Part shown: piece after piece, positions 26,814 through 38,302 of the stretch
Numbering within the stretch: position 1 is the first letter of the stretch
Layout of the letters: each line of letters opens with the position of its first letter
Assembly (NCBI GenBank): GCA_022825005.1
Contig: JAJDYU010000057.1
Span: 62,001-126,000, forward strand
Source of the DNA: Acidimicrobiia bacterium
GTDB lineage: Bacteria > Actinomycetota > Acidimicrobiia > Acidimicrobiales > Bin134
Length of the DNA: 64,000 bases
Reading direction: 5' to 3'
Notes under the pieces: model-generated
What the model saw: the letters and a program-made list of their open reading frames with translations, nothing else
What the model was told of the DNA's origin: nothing
Database searches by the model: none
Position numbers and translations under genes: made by a program

Positions 26814-27953
26814 GTGGCGGACGAACCTGCCTGGTCGATCGGCATAGAGGAGGAGTACCTCCTTGTGGAGCGCGGGAGCGGAGCGCTGATCACCGAGCAG
26901 CCACCCGGGATCCTGGAGAAGGTGGCCGACCTGCACCACGGTCTCGTCGCCCGGGAGCTGTTCAGCTCCCAACTCGAGATCGGCACCGGCATCTGCACCG
27001 ACTTCAAGCATCTGCGGGCCGACATCGGGCTTCTGCGCCTCGCGGTCACCGAGGCCGCCTCCGATTACGGGCTGGCGCCGATAGCGGCCTCTTCCCACCC
27101 GTTCGCCAGCCCGCACCAGCAGAAGGTGACCGAGGGAGAGCGCTATCAGGCATTGGCTGATGATCTCCAAGGCGTGTCCCGCGGCCTGGTCATCTCCGGC
27201 CTGCATGTTCACGTTGGCATCGAGGACCCCGACCTGCGGGTGGACCTGATGAACCAGGTCACCTACTTCCTGCCCCACCTGCTGGCCCTTTCAACCTCAT
27301 CACCGTTCTGGGAGGGACGAAACACCGGCCTCAAGAGCTACCGAATGGCGGTGTTCCGGTCGCTGCCCCGCACGGGGCTGCCGGAGAAATTCGACTCGTG
27401 GGCCGAGTACCGGCGCCATGTAGACGTGCTGGTGCAGGCCGGGGTCATCGAGGACTCCACCAAAGTGTGGTGGGACATCCGCCCGTCGGAGCGCTACCCC
27501 ACCCTGGAGATGCGGGTTACCGACCTGCCCACGAGGATGGAGGACACGGTTGCCGTGGCCGCCATGTACGTCTGCTTGCTGCGGATGCTGTGGAGGCTCA
27601 AGCTGGAGAACCGCCGCTGGCGCAGCTATGCCAACTTCCTTGTGTCAGAGAATCTGTGGCGGGCCGAGCGATACGGCATCGGCGACCGCCTGATCGACTT
27701 CGGCAAGGGCGAAATGGTGCCGATGCCCGACCTGGTGGATGAGATGATCGAACTGGTCCGCCCCGACGCCGTAGCCCTCGACTGCGTGAAAGAGATCGAG
27801 CACACCCGCACCATCTGCCAACGCGGCACCTCAGCCGACCGCCAACTGGCCGTATACCAAGAGGCGCTAACCGAAGGGGCCACCGAAGCCGAAGCGCTCA
27901 ACGCGGTAGCCCAAGCCCTAATAGCCGACACCCTCGCCCCACCCCAGACCTAG
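26814..27953 (+). CDS. ybdK: Putative glutamate--cysteine ligase-type carboxylate-amine ligase (YbdK family)
   Basis: 379 residues of the GCS2 family. IGIEEEYLLVERGSG at the N-terminus (Mg/ATP-binding Glu residues), SSQLEIGTGICTDF, SGLHVHVGIEDPD, and WWDIRPSERYPTLEMRVTDLPTR are the family blocks. YbdK has weak gamma-glutamylcysteine synthetase activity in E. coli; in actinobacteria, which mostly make mycothiol, the true substrate is uncertain. GTG at 26814 follows a GGAGAGGAG ribosome site. Its stop codon overlaps the stop of rlmB on the other strand in a shared CTAG. Confidence 0.9.
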   Translation: MADEPAWSIGIEEEYLLVERGSGALITEQPPGILEKVADLHHGLVARELFSSQLEIGTGICTDFKHLRADIGLLRLAVTEAASDYGLAPIAASSHPFASPHQQKVTEGERYQALADDLQGVSRGLVISGLHVHVGIEDPDLRVDLMNQVTYFLPHLLALSTSSPFWEGRNTGLKSYRMAVFRSLPRTGLPEKFDSWAEYRRHVDVLVQAGVIEDSTKVWWDIRPSERYPTLEMRVTDLPTRMEDTVAVAAMYVCLLRMLWRLKLENRRWRSYANFLVSENLWRAERYGIGDRLIDFGKGEMVPMPDLVDEMIELVRPDAVALDCVKEIEHTRTICQRGTSADRQLAVYQEALTEGATEAEALNAVAQALIADTLAPPQT

Positions 27954-28840
27954 CCGTCGCCCTGGCGGTGGCGGGCGACTTCGAAGGTGCCTATGGCTAC
28001 GGCGGCGGCGGCGTTTAGCGAGGCTAGGTGCCCTTTCAATGGGATGGCGGCCACCACGTCGCAGCGTTGGCGGGCTAGGCGGGACAGACCACGGCCTTCG
28101 CTGCCTACTACCAGGGCCACGGCTTCGGAGGCCACGCTCAGCTCGTAGACCGAGGTAGAGGAGGCGACATCGAGGCCCACGGTCCACACGCCCAGTTCGG
28201 CCAGACGGGCCAGGGCGTTGGGGATGCCGGGGACCACGGCCATCGGCACGTGCTCGATTGCCCCGGCGGCGGCCTTGGCGGCGGTTGGGGTGATGTGGGC
28301 CGACCGGTGCCGCCCCAAGACTGCGCCGGTGACTCCGGCGCACTCGGCGGTGCGGAGAGCGGCCCCCACGTTGCCGGGATCGGTGACCCCGTCGAGCACC
28401 AACAGGAACGGGGAGCGGCCATCGGGGGGACGGGCCAGCTCTTCCAGGTCGTGCTCGGCCAGGGGGGCGGCTCGGGCTATCACCCCTTGTGGGGCTTCGG
28501 TGCCAGCCATCGAATCGAATTTGGAGCGAGCCACCTCTTTGACGGGCACCCGCAGCTCGGCAGCCAGCTCCAAGATTTGGGCCAGCGCTCCGGTTTGGTT
28601 CTGCCCTGCGGCCACCACCACCTCGCGCACCGTGCGGGTGCCAGCCAGGAGCAGCTCTCGTACCGACTGGCGGCCCTCCACTCGGTCGCCGCCCAAACCG
28701 GACTGCTGGCGGCGGCTGCGCTGATGGTCGCCGGGCGGTCGGCCCTTGCTATGACCCTTGTTGGGGCTCCGGTTAGCCCCCTTGTTGGGGCCGCCGCCCC
28801 GACCCCGCCGGTTTCCGCCTCTCGGTCCTGGAGCGCTCAC
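27950..28840 (-). CDS. rlmB: TrmH-family RNA 2'-O-methyltransferase, RlmB-like
   Basis: 296 residues. Residues 1-55 are a basic, Gly/Arg/Asn-rich tail; then a SpoU substrate-binding domain (VEGRQSVRELLLAG) and the SPOUT knot domain with its three motifs: LVLDGVTDPGNVGAALRTAE, ALVVGSEGRGLSRLARQRC and IPLKGHLASLNAAAAVAI. RlmB makes 2'-O-methylguanosine in 23S rRNA (G2251 in E. coli). GTG start in a GTGA overlap with the ispF stop. The ispD-ispF-rlmB order resembles the usual actinobacterial ispD-ispF-cysS-rlmB run, without cysS. Confidence 0.93.
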   Translation of the reverse strand: MSAPGPRGGNRRGRGGGPNKGANRSPNKGHSKGRPPGDHQRSRRQQSGLGGDRVEGRQSVRELLLAGTRTVREVVVAAGQNQTGALAQILELAAELRVPVKEVARSKFDSMAGTEAPQGVIARAAPLAEHDLEELARPPDGRSPFLLVLDGVTDPGNVGAALRTAECAGVTGAVLGRHRSAHITPTAAKAAAGAIEHVPMAVVPGIPNALARLAELGVWTVGLDVASSTSVYELSVASEAVALVVGSEGRGLSRLARQRCDVVAAIPLKGHLASLNAAAAVAIGTFEVARHRQGDG

Positions 28841-29319
28841 TGGCGCTCGATAAGGGCCACCGCCCAGCAGGCCAAGCCCTCTCCCCGGCCCAGCGCCCCC
28901 ATCGCCTCGGCCCGCTTGCCCTTCACCATGACCGGCGCGCCGACCACGTCGCTCAGCCGGGCTTGCATCTCATCCCGCCGGGGGGCGATGCGGGGAGCCT
29001 CGGCCACCACCGTGCAATCGGCGTTCACCACCCGCCAGCCTGCATCGGCCAGCCGGGCCACGGCATCGGCCAGCAGCCCAAGGCTGTCGGCACCCGCCCA
29101 CTTGTTGTCGGTATCGGGGAACAGAACGCCGATGTCGCCCAAACCGGCCGCGCTCAACAGGGCGTCGGTCACCGAATGGGCCACGGCATCGCCGTCGCTG
29201 TGGCCCACCAGGCCCGGCGCCCCCTCAAACTCGACTCCGCCCAAGATCATGGGCCGGTCGGGGTCGTCGCTGAACTGGTGGGTGTCGAACCCGTGGCCGA
29301 CCCGGATTTCGCCGCTCAT
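28837..29319 (-). CDS. ispF: 2-C-methyl-D-erythritol 2,4-cyclodiphosphate synthase
   Basis: 160 residues; the fifth enzyme of the MEP isoprenoid pathway, converting CDP-ME 2-phosphate to MEcPP. Metal-binding residues are in VGHGFDTHQF (Asp and His), with GHSDGDAVAHSVTDALL and FPDTDNKW as further family motifs. ATG at 29319 is used because it sits in an ATGA overlap with the ispD stop; an ATG four codons upstream is possible. Coupled to rlmB. Confidence 0.95.
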   Translation of the reverse strand: MSGEIRVGHGFDTHQFSDDPDRPMILGGVEFEGAPGLVGHSDGDAVAHSVTDALLSAAGLGDIGVLFPDTDNKWAGADSLGLLADAVARLADAGWRVVNADCTVVAEAPRIAPRRDEMQARLSDVVGAPVMVKGKRAEAMGALGRGEGLACWAVALIERQ

Positions 29320-29954
29320 GTCGTCAACCATGCCTCAGCGGCGGCCAAGTCGTCGGGATGGGTGATCTTGATGTTGCGGGGATGGCCCTCTACTGCAACC
29401 ACGGAATAACCGGCCGCCTCCACCAAGCTGGCATCGTCGGTGGCGTCGGCGGCATCAGCATGGGCCATCCGCAGCAGTTCGGCTTGAAACGCCTGCGGGG
29501 TCTGCACTGCTTGCAGTGTGCTGCGGTCCACCGCTCCCCCGTCCACCTTGCGGATGGTATCGGTCACCGGCACCACCGGCACCGCACCGGCGGCACCCGA
29601 GCGCACTTCTTCAACCACCCTCTCGTACACGTCGGTACTGGCCAAGGGTCGGGCGGCGTCATGGACGCAGATGATGGCCGCGTCATCGGGTACCGCGGCC
29701 AACCCGTTGCGGACCGAGGCGGCCCGGCTCGTCCCGCCGGCCACGACTGCGCCAGCGGCCAACCGGGCCGATTCGGCTTCTACGTCTTCAGTAGGAACCA
29801 CCACCACTACCCCGTCACTGGCCTGGGCGGCTATTGCCACACTGCGGTCCACCACACGGGTGCCGGCCAATTCCAGGTACTGCTTGGCACCGCCGAAGCG
29901 GGTGCCCGAACCGGCGGCCACGATCACCGTCCAAACCGAGGGCCCGGTCGCCAT
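29316..29954 (-). CDS. ispD: 2-C-methyl-D-erythritol 4-phosphate cytidylyltransferase
   Basis: 212 residues, a Rossmann-like nucleotidyltransferase that joins CTP and MEP to CDP-ME. The CTP-binding loop is VIVAAGSGTRFGGAKQYLEL; further motifs are ICVHDAARPL, VPVTDTIRKVDGG and QTPQAF, ending with DDASLVEAAGY and KITHPDDLAAAE. First gene of a coupled ispD-ispF-rlmB unit, 13 bp from the dienelactone-hydrolase-like gene upstream. Confidence 0.95.
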   Translation of the reverse strand: MATGPSVWTVIVAAGSGTRFGGAKQYLELAGTRVVDRSVAIAAQASDGVVVVVPTEDVEAESARLAAGAVVAGGTSRAASVRNGLAAVPDDAAIICVHDAARPLASTDVYERVVEEVRSGAAGAVPVVPVTDTIRKVDGGAVDRSTLQAVQTPQAFQAELLRMAHADAADATDDASLVEAAGYSVVAVEGHPRNIKITHPDDLAAAEAWLTT

Positions 29955-29967
29955 AGCCTCCGAGTCC

Positions 29968-30618
29968 CTATTGGCTCAGAAACTCGATGACCCGAGCCCA
30001 GGCATCCGCGGCGTCTTCAGCGCGGTGAGCTGGTCGATCGGGATCGTGGACAAAGCCATGATCAGCGCCCTCATACACCACGGTCACCGCACCAGCGGCC
30101 TCTAAGGCGGCCACGTCGTCGGGCGGTGTGAACGGGTCTTCGGTGCCGATAATGGCCATCAGCGGACAGGGATCGCCTGCGGCCAAGAGCTCCAGCGGCT
30201 CGCCCTGGCCTGGACCCCTCCAATGCTCGGGGAGGCGGATCATCCCGTAGAAGGCCGCCGCCCGGCGGAAGCGCCCGGTGGCCGCGGCCTTCATGGTGTA
30301 CATGCCTCCCATGCAGAAACCGGTGAGCACCACCGTCTCACAGCCGGTGGCATCAGCCGCGGCCAGCACATCGGCCAGCACTTCCTCGTCGTTCAATTCG
30401 CAGACCACGGCTAGCCGCTCCTCGGCGGCCAGCTCCTCTCGGCCAACGAACACCTGGGGAGCGCACACTGTCCATCGGTGATCGGCGGCAAGCCGGGCCA
30501 CATGGTCGTCGAACAGGGGACGCAGACCCATGAGATCGGGGATCAGAACCAGCCCCCGCTCAGCACCCTCAACCCGTGCCAGTTCAGCCGCCGTCCCTGT
30601 CGACAACTCAATGCGCAT
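29968..30618 (-). CDS. Dienelactone hydrolase family protein
   Basis: 216 residues, alpha/beta-hydrolase fold. The nucleophile Cys is in LTGFCMGGMY, the acidic residue in GTEDPFTPPDD and the His in YEGADHGFVHDP, the Cys-Asp-His triad of the DLH family. The classic enzyme opens dienelactone in chloroaromatic catabolism; most genomic homologues have unknown esters as substrates. It lies just upstream of ispD on the same strand and diverges from hemB. I see no catabolic gene cluster around it. Confidence 0.9.
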   Translation of the reverse strand: MRIELSTGTAAELARVEGAERGLVLIPDLMGLRPLFDDHVARLAADHRWTVCAPQVFVGREELAAEERLAVVCELNDEEVLADVLAAADATGCETVVLTGFCMGGMYTMKAAATGRFRRAAAFYGMIRLPEHWRGPGQGEPLELLAAGDPCPLMAIIGTEDPFTPPDDVAALEAAGAVTVVYEGADHGFVHDPDRPAHRAEDAADAWARVIEFLSQ

Positions 30619-30677
30619 GACCCTTGTCTAGCGGATCAACAGTGCGCGGCGAAGACAGAGATGGGAGCATTGGGGTC

Positions 30678-31664
30678 ATGGCGCATCCCCATTTGGAGCT
30701 CACCTCCCGGCCCCGGCGCAACCGTCGCACCCCGGCCATTCGTGACATGGTGCGAGAGACCGAACTCAGCCCGGCGCATTTCGTGCTGCCCCTTTTCGTC
30801 CACCGAGGACCCGACGAGCCCATCGACTCGATGCCCGGCGTGAACCGCTGGAGCGTCGACGGGCTGGTGGGCGAGGTGGGACGGGCCGCCGACCTGGGGG
30901 TACGGGCGGTGGTGCTGTTCGAGGCCGCTCCCGACGATCTGAAGACCCCCTCCGGCGACGAGGCCTGGAATCCCGACGGGCTCATCCCCCAGACCATCGG
31001 GGCCATAAAGGCCGCCCACCCCGAAACGGTGGTGATGACCGACGTGGCCCTCGACCCTTACAACAGCGACGGCCACGACGGGATCGTGGCCCCCGACGGA
31101 ACCATCATCAACGACGAGACCGTGGACGTGCTGTGCCGCCAGTCCCTGACCCACGCCGACGCAGGGGCCGACATCGTGGCCCCCAGCGACATGATGGACG
31201 GCCGGGTGGGGGCCATCCGGGAGACGCTCGACCACCACGGCCACACCGAAGTGGGCATCTGCGCCTACACCGCCAAGTACGCCTCGGCGTTCTTCGGACC
31301 GTTCCGCGGCGCGCTCGACTCGGCCCCCCGCTCCGGCGACAAGAAGACCTACCAGATGGACCCGGCCAACAGCCGCGAAGCCCTGAGGGAGATGGAGTTG
31401 GACATCGCCGAGGGCGCCGACATGGTGATGGTCAAGCCCGCCGGGCCGTACCTGGATGTGGTGCGGCGCTTCGCCGAGGCCTCGGTGGTGCCGGTGGCCG
31501 CCTACCAGGTGAGCGGGGAATACCTCATGATCAAGGCGGCCGCTTCTTCGGGGTGGCTCGACGAACAGGCCATCGTGGCCGAGACCCTGTGCGGCATCCG
31601 CCGAGCCGGCGCCGACGTCATCCTCACCTATTTCGCAACCCAGGCCGCCGAATTACTGAGCTGA
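30678..31664 (+). CDS. hemB: Delta-aminolevulinic acid dehydratase (porphobilinogen synthase)
   Basis: 328 residues. It condenses two 5-aminolevulinates to porphobilinogen. The two active-site Lys are in YTAKYASAFFGPFR and MVMVKPAGPYLDVV; RNRRTPAIRDMVRET and APSDMMDGRVGAIRE are typical blocks. ATG at 30678 fits the family N-terminus (PRRNRRTPAIR); an in-frame upstream extension to 30624 is not supported by homology. The gene stands alone here; chdC at 16.2 kb serves the end of the same pathway. Confidence 0.95.
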   Translation: MAHPHLELTSRPRRNRRTPAIRDMVRETELSPAHFVLPLFVHRGPDEPIDSMPGVNRWSVDGLVGEVGRAADLGVRAVVLFEAAPDDLKTPSGDEAWNPDGLIPQTIGAIKAAHPETVVMTDVALDPYNSDGHDGIVAPDGTIINDETVDVLCRQSLTHADAGADIVAPSDMMDGRVGAIRETLDHHGHTEVGICAYTAKYASAFFGPFRGALDSAPRSGDKKTYQMDPANSREALREMELDIAEGADMVMVKPAGPYLDVVRRFAEASVVPVAAYQVSGEYLMIKAAASSGWLDEQAIVAETLCGIRRAGADVILTYFATQAAELLS

Positions 31665-31698
31665 GGTACTTCGCGGCGATGGCCGGCCAGCTACCGGA

Positions 31699-33171
31699 CT
31701 AAGTACGGGGCCGGCGGCGGAAGAAGTCGGAGAAGCTGGTCACCACGGCATGTCCGGGGGCGTCGCCGTCTCCGGGGCGGGTGTCGGCCAACAGCGCGGT
31801 CGACATACCCAGTGCCTGGGCGGCGTCGAGGTGCTCCACCGCCACGTCCACCAGCAGAGCGTGCTCATAGGGAACCGAGGTGGTGCGGCGCAGCGCCTCG
31901 TATATTCCGGGCGCGGGCATGCACACCCCCACGTCGCTGCTAACGATCCAAGTGTCCACGCCTTCGATGTCGAGGCGCTCCCGCAGGGCCGACGACCACG
32001 AGGACACGTCATTGGTGATACAGGCCACCGGAAGCTCCCGGCGGACCATCTCGGCCACGAAATCCCTGGCGCCCGACCGCACGGTGTACTGGGCCAGAAA
32101 CTCCTCGGTGAGCTCGGCGGGATCGCCCTCCAAGCCGATCCCCGACCACAGCTCAGCGGGGGTGATGCGGCCCAGCACTGCCTGGTTGTGGAGTTGCTGC
32201 ACCTCCTCGTCGTCTGGCTCCAAGCCGCGCTCGGCGGCAAAGGAAACCAGAAGCTCGGCGGGATTGTCGGCCGGTTCGAAGAGCACCCCCAGCGGGTTCA
32301 GCACCACCAGCCGCAACCGCCGCTGGGGGGGCTGCGCCGCGGCGGGGCCCGCGGCGCGCACCAAAGACTCCTGGGTAATGGTGGGATCAATGCTGCGGAC
32401 CCGGGCTCGGCGCTCCAGCAGATAGCCGGCCACCGCGATCAAAATTGACAGGCCCACCAGGGCGAACGCGGCCCAAGCCACCCATCGCAGGGTGACCGCC
32501 GCGCTGCTCTCATCCTGGCCCGTCAAGGTGATGCGCTGCGCCTCCTGGCCCAGTTGCAGCACCTCCTCCTTCTCGGGGCCCACCGGAAGGTCCAATACGA
32601 GGCGCACGGTCACCGCGTCGAGCGCGCCGGCCAGATTGGCGGTCCGCTCGCCGAAGGGCTGTCCGCCGAGGCGGGCGGTTAGCACGGGATCGGTAATCAG
32701 GTCGAGGCCGCCCGACAGGTCGACCACCCCGGTCACCTGATAGTCGGTTTGGGCGAAGGAGGTCTCGCGCTCGAAGGTGAAGTCGCGGAACACGTCGTCG
32801 GAGTTGAAGATCTCGGCCAGCACCGACTCAAGCTGTTCAGGCGAGCTGAAGGGCTTGGAGGCCGAGAAGCTGGTTCGGCCCTCGTCGTCGATACGGGGCT
32901 CGTTGTAAGACCAGCCCGACGCCGGGTCCTCGATGTCCTCGGTCAACAGCGAAGAGGAGATGTCGGGGGCCAGGTCCATGGCCCGCTCGTCGAGAGCCAC
33001 ATCCACGGTCACCACCCCAGAGCCGTCCTCGTTGAAGCCGATGCCCACCTCCACATCCACCTGGCAGGCGGTCAGCCCCAATATCAGCACCAGGAGGAGC
33101 GCCCCCCTCCTGGCTTTTGCCGACAGGCCAGCCCGTTGCCTCGCGGCCCCCCTACGAACCCCCGCCGGCAT
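31699..33171 (-). CDS. Lipoprotein with LppM-like (DUF3153) domain, membrane helix and degenerate HAD-like domain
   Basis: 490 residues. Residues 1-36 are a lipoprotein signal (LLLVLILGLTAC, Cys36). Residues 37-225 resemble the LppM/DUF3153 exported domain (VEVGIGFNEDGSGVVTVDVAL; LDAVTVRLVLDLP). A membrane helix follows at about 231-251. From about 287 there is a HAD-like fold ending near 482. The HAD catalytic sites are lost: motif I reads LNPLGVLF where DxDG is expected (Asn292), motif III has Met418 for Lys (VGVCMPAPGIY) and motif IV has only one Asp (LLVDVAVEHL); TND at 386-388 is kept. It lies 5 bp after clpC on the same strand. The exported part with a cytoplasmic pseudo-enzyme suggests signalling or scaffolding, which is inference. 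Confidence 0.85.
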   Translation of the reverse strand: MPAGVRRGAARQRAGLSAKARRGALLLVLILGLTACQVDVEVGIGFNEDGSGVVTVDVALDERAMDLAPDISSSLLTEDIEDPASGWSYNEPRIDDEGRTSFSASKPFSSPEQLESVLAEIFNSDDVFRDFTFERETSFAQTDYQVTGVVDLSGGLDLITDPVLTARLGGQPFGERTANLAGALDAVTVRLVLDLPVGPEKEEVLQLGQEAQRITLTGQDESSAAVTLRWVAWAAFALVGLSILIAVAGYLLERRARVRSIDPTITQESLVRAAGPAAAQPPQRRLRLVVLNPLGVLFEPADNPAELLVSFAAERGLEPDDEEVQQLHNQAVLGRITPAELWSGIGLEGDPAELTEEFLAQYTVRSGARDFVAEMVRRELPVACITNDVSSWSSALRERLDIEGVDTWIVSSDVGVCMPAPGIYEALRRTTSVPYEHALLVDVAVEHLDAAQALGMSTALLADTRPGDGDAPGHAVVTSFSDFFRRRPRT

Positions 33172-33176
33172 GGCTG

Positions 33177-35690
<2,514 letters not shown>

Positions 35691-35834
35691 GGCAATCTCC
35701 CGATAGGGGTTCAACTCTGAGTGTAACCACCCCACCCCCCCATTTCGTTCCCGAAGCCCCAACCGAACCTGGGATCGGGGCTGTCGATGAGCCCTCAACC
35801 CCTGTTGAGTGGGGGAATTCGGGGATGGTGCCAC

Positions 35835-35840
35835 TACGCT
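35835..35840 (+). promoter_or_regulatory. Putative -10 box for leaderless polyprenyl synthase mRNA
   Basis: TACGCT fits TANNNT and ends 7 nt before the GTG at 35848, without a Shine-Dalgarno sequence, as expected for a leaderless transcript starting at the GTG. Confidence 0.5.
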
Positions 35841-35847
35841 GACGGGC

Positions 35848-36843
35848 GTGGCTCGCAGCCCCCTCGATCTGATTCCCTCCATGGCGCGCGACCTCGACCG
35901 GCTGGAGCTGCGGTTGGAGGACTCGGTCAAGACCCAGGATCCCTTCCTCACCGAGGTGGCCAGCCACTTGATCAGGGCCGGAGGCAAGCGGGTGCGGCCG
36001 GGATTCGTGATCGCCTCGGCGGCCATCTCCCAGGCCAACCCGACACCGGCCGAAGACGACGTGATCACCGGCGGCGTGGCGGTGGAGCTGGTTCATCTGG
36101 GCTCGCTATACCACGACGACGTGATGGACGAGGCCCAGGTGCGCCGCAACGTGGCCAGCGTGAACGCCAAGTGGGGCAACCTGCGGGCCATTCTGGCCGG
36201 AGACTTCCTGCTGGCCCGGGCATCGGAGCTGGCGGCATCGCTGGGCACCGAGGTGGCCGGGCTGCTGGCCGCCACCATCGGGCGGCTGTGCGAGGGCCAA
36301 GTGAGAGAGTTGCAGGACACCGGCAACCCCGACCGCACCGAAACCTCCTACACCGACTCCATCGAGGGCAAAACCGCCTCATTGCTGGCCACCTCGTGTC
36401 GCATAGGCGGCCTGGTGGCCGGTTTGGACCGCCCGACGATCGACACCCTCACCGAGTTCGGCCGGTTCTATGGCCTGGCCTTCCAGGTGGTGGACGACAT
36501 TTTGGACATCGTGGCCACCGACGAGCACCTGGGGAAGCCGTCGGGCAACGACCTTCACGAGGGCATCTACACCCTGCCGGTGATCCGAGCCCTCAAGAGC
36601 GACTGCGGCCCTCAGCTTCTCGAGCTGCTGGGCGCCACGGTGTCAGACTCCACCGTCCGCTCGGCCCTGCAACTGGTGCGCACCAGCGGCGGCGTGGAAG
36701 AAGCGCTAGACGTGGCCAACGACTACGTGAAGCAGGCCTCGGCCAGCCTGGAGTCGCTGCCCCCCACCACGGCCACCGCCGCCTTGCAGGTGGCCACCGA
36801 CCACCTCATCGACCGAGCCCGCATCCCCCTCGGCGACCGCTAG
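35848..36843 (+). CDS. Polyprenyl diphosphate synthase (trans-isoprenyl diphosphate synthase)
   Basis: 331 residues. First Asp-rich motif [15 protein letters not shown] and second motif [12 protein letters not shown], with [14 protein letters not shown] near the start and [15 protein letters not shown], are those of all-trans prenyl synthases making C30-C50 chains for menaquinone. The residues before the first motif (VHLGSLY) have no bulky aromatic at position -5, which suggests a long product; exact length is not predictable. The GTG start at 35848 is chosen for the -10 box just before it and because upstream codons are not conserved; GTG at 35809 and ATG at 35881 are alternatives. Confidence 0.9.
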   Translation: MARSPLDLIPSMARDLDRLELRLEDSVKTQDPFLTEVASHLIRAGGKRVRPGFVIASAAISQANPTPAEDDVITGGVAVELVHLGSLYHDDVMDEAQVRRNVASVNAKWGNLRAILAGDFLLARASELAASLGTEVAGLLAATIGRLCEGQVRELQDTGNPDRTETSYTDSIEGKTASLLATSCRIGGLVAGLDRPTIDTLTEFGRFYGLAFQVVDDILDIVATDEHLGKPSGNDLHEGIYTLPVIRALKSDCGPQLLELLGATVSDSTVRSALQLVRTSGGVEEALDVANDYVKQASASLESLPPTTATAALQVATDHLIDRARIPLGDR

Positions 36844-36866
36844 GCCGGGGCAATCGCAGGAGCCCT

Positions 36867-38294
36867 TCAGCTCTCCGGCGGCGCGGCGCGCTCTGGGGGT
36901 TCGGGGCGGAGGGTGGGGAACAGGATCACGTCGCGGATGCTGGGGACGTCGGCCAACAGCATGGCCAGGCGGTCCATGCCCACTCCCAATCCGCCGGTAG
37001 GGGGCAGGCCGAACTCGAGGGCCCGCAGGTAGTCCCAGTCCACGGCCATGGCCTCGGCATCGCCCGCATCCCGGTCGGCGGCCTGGTCTTCGAAGCGGGC
37101 CCGCTGCTCGTCCGGGTCGGTCAGCTCGCTGAAGGCGTTGGCCAGCTCTCGGCCGGCCACGATGGCCTCGAAGCGCTCCACCCAGCCGGGGTGGTCGCGG
37201 TGCTCCCGGGCTAGCGGCGACACCTCTTTGGGGTAGTCGCACACGAACACCGGGCCCCACAGCTCGGCCTCGGTGGTCTTCTCGTACAGCTCCAACAGGA
37301 GCTTGCCCGGCCCCCAGCGGTCTTCCACCGGGATCTCCCGGGCCGCACAGTGCGACCGCAGCTCGGCCACTGGTGTGTCGAGGTCCACCTCCAGCCCGCT
37401 GTGCTCGGCCAACAGGTCCACAAACCGGGCTCTGGGCCATGGCGGAGTCAGGTCCAGCTCCCGCCCGCCGTAGCTGATCACGGTGGTGCCCTTCAGCTCC
37501 AGAGCCAGATGGGCCACAAGCTGCTCGACCAGCTCCATGATGTCGCCGTAGTCGGCGTAGGCCCAGTACAGCTCCAGCATGGTGAACTCGGGATTGTGGC
37601 GGGTGGAGATCCCCTCGTTGCGGAACACCCGGGCAATCTCATACACCCGTTCCAAACCGCCCACCACCAGCCGCTTCAGATACAGCTCGGGGGCGATCCG
37701 CAAGAACAGCTCCATGTCGAGCGCGTTGTGGTGGGTGCTGAACGGCCGGGCCAGCGCGCCGCCGGGCACCGGGTGGAACACCGGCGTCTCCACCTCCACA
37801 AACGCCCGCTCCTCCAGCCAGCGCCGGGTGAGCGACATCATCTCCGACCGCAGCCGGAAGGTCTCACGGGCCTCCTCGGTCACCCACAGGTCCACATAGC
37901 GCCGTCGGAACCGGATGTCGGGATCCGACAGCCCGTGCCATTTGTCGGGAAAGCTCCGCCGGGCCTCGGCCAGAAGCTCCCAGTTCTCCACCTTGACCGA
38001 CAGCTCCCCTTTCCGGGTCTTCATCACCTCTCCGCTCACGCCCACCCAGTCGCCCAGCGAAAGGGCGCAGAACCCGTCGTAGTCGGGGGTGACCTTGGCG
38101 GGGGCGAACAGCTGGATGCGCCCGGAGGCATCTTGGAGGGTGGCAAACGCCAGCTTGCCCTGCACCCGCCGCAGCATGATCCGCCCGGCCACTGCCACCG
38201 TCTGGCCGGTCTCGGTGCCCGCCTCGATATCGCCGTGGCGCTGCTGGCACTCGGCGGCGGTTGCGGTGGTCTCGAACCGGTAGGGGGCGCTCAC
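36867..38294 (-). CDS. lysS: Lysyl-tRNA synthetase (class II)
   Basis: 475 residues. OB-fold anticodon-binding domain (VAVAGRIMLRRVQGKLAFATL) then the class II catalytic core: motif 1 region LTRRWLEERAFVEVETPV, motif 2 FRNEGISTRHNPEFTMLELYWAY (written here in part), and motif 3 GLGVGMDRLAMLL. KLAFATL and FLRIAPELYLKRL are LysS blocks. GTG at 38294, eight nt after the coaX stop, is taken as start; a GTG twelve codons earlier overlaps coaX. Last gene of the folE-to-lysS run, converging with the prenyl synthase gene. Confidence 0.95.
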   Translation of the reverse strand: MSAPYRFETTATAAECQQRHGDIEAGTETGQTVAVAGRIMLRRVQGKLAFATLQDASGRIQLFAPAKVTPDYDGFCALSLGDWVGVSGEVMKTRKGELSVKVENWELLAEARRSFPDKWHGLSDPDIRFRRRYVDLWVTEEARETFRLRSEMMSLTRRWLEERAFVEVETPVFHPVPGGALARPFSTHHNALDMELFLRIAPELYLKRLVVGGLERVYEIARVFRNEGISTRHNPEFTMLELYWAYADYGDIMELVEQLVAHLALELKGTTVISYGGRELDLTPPWPRARFVDLLAEHSGLEVDLDTPVAELRSHCAAREIPVEDRWGPGKLLLELYEKTTEAELWGPVFVCDYPKEVSPLAREHRDHPGWVERFEAIVAGRELANAFSELTDPDEQRARFEDQAADRDAGDAEAMAVDWDYLRALEFGLPPTGGLGVGMDRLAMLLADVPSIRDVILFPTLRPEPPERAAPPES

Positions 38295-38302
38295 CGGCCG
38301 GC

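Noticed and set aside
35691-36068. In-frame upstream extension of clpC
   Set aside because: ClpC proteins begin with [10 protein letters not shown]; the GTG at 35690 has a ribosome site, and the extension overlaps the divergent prenyl synthase gene.
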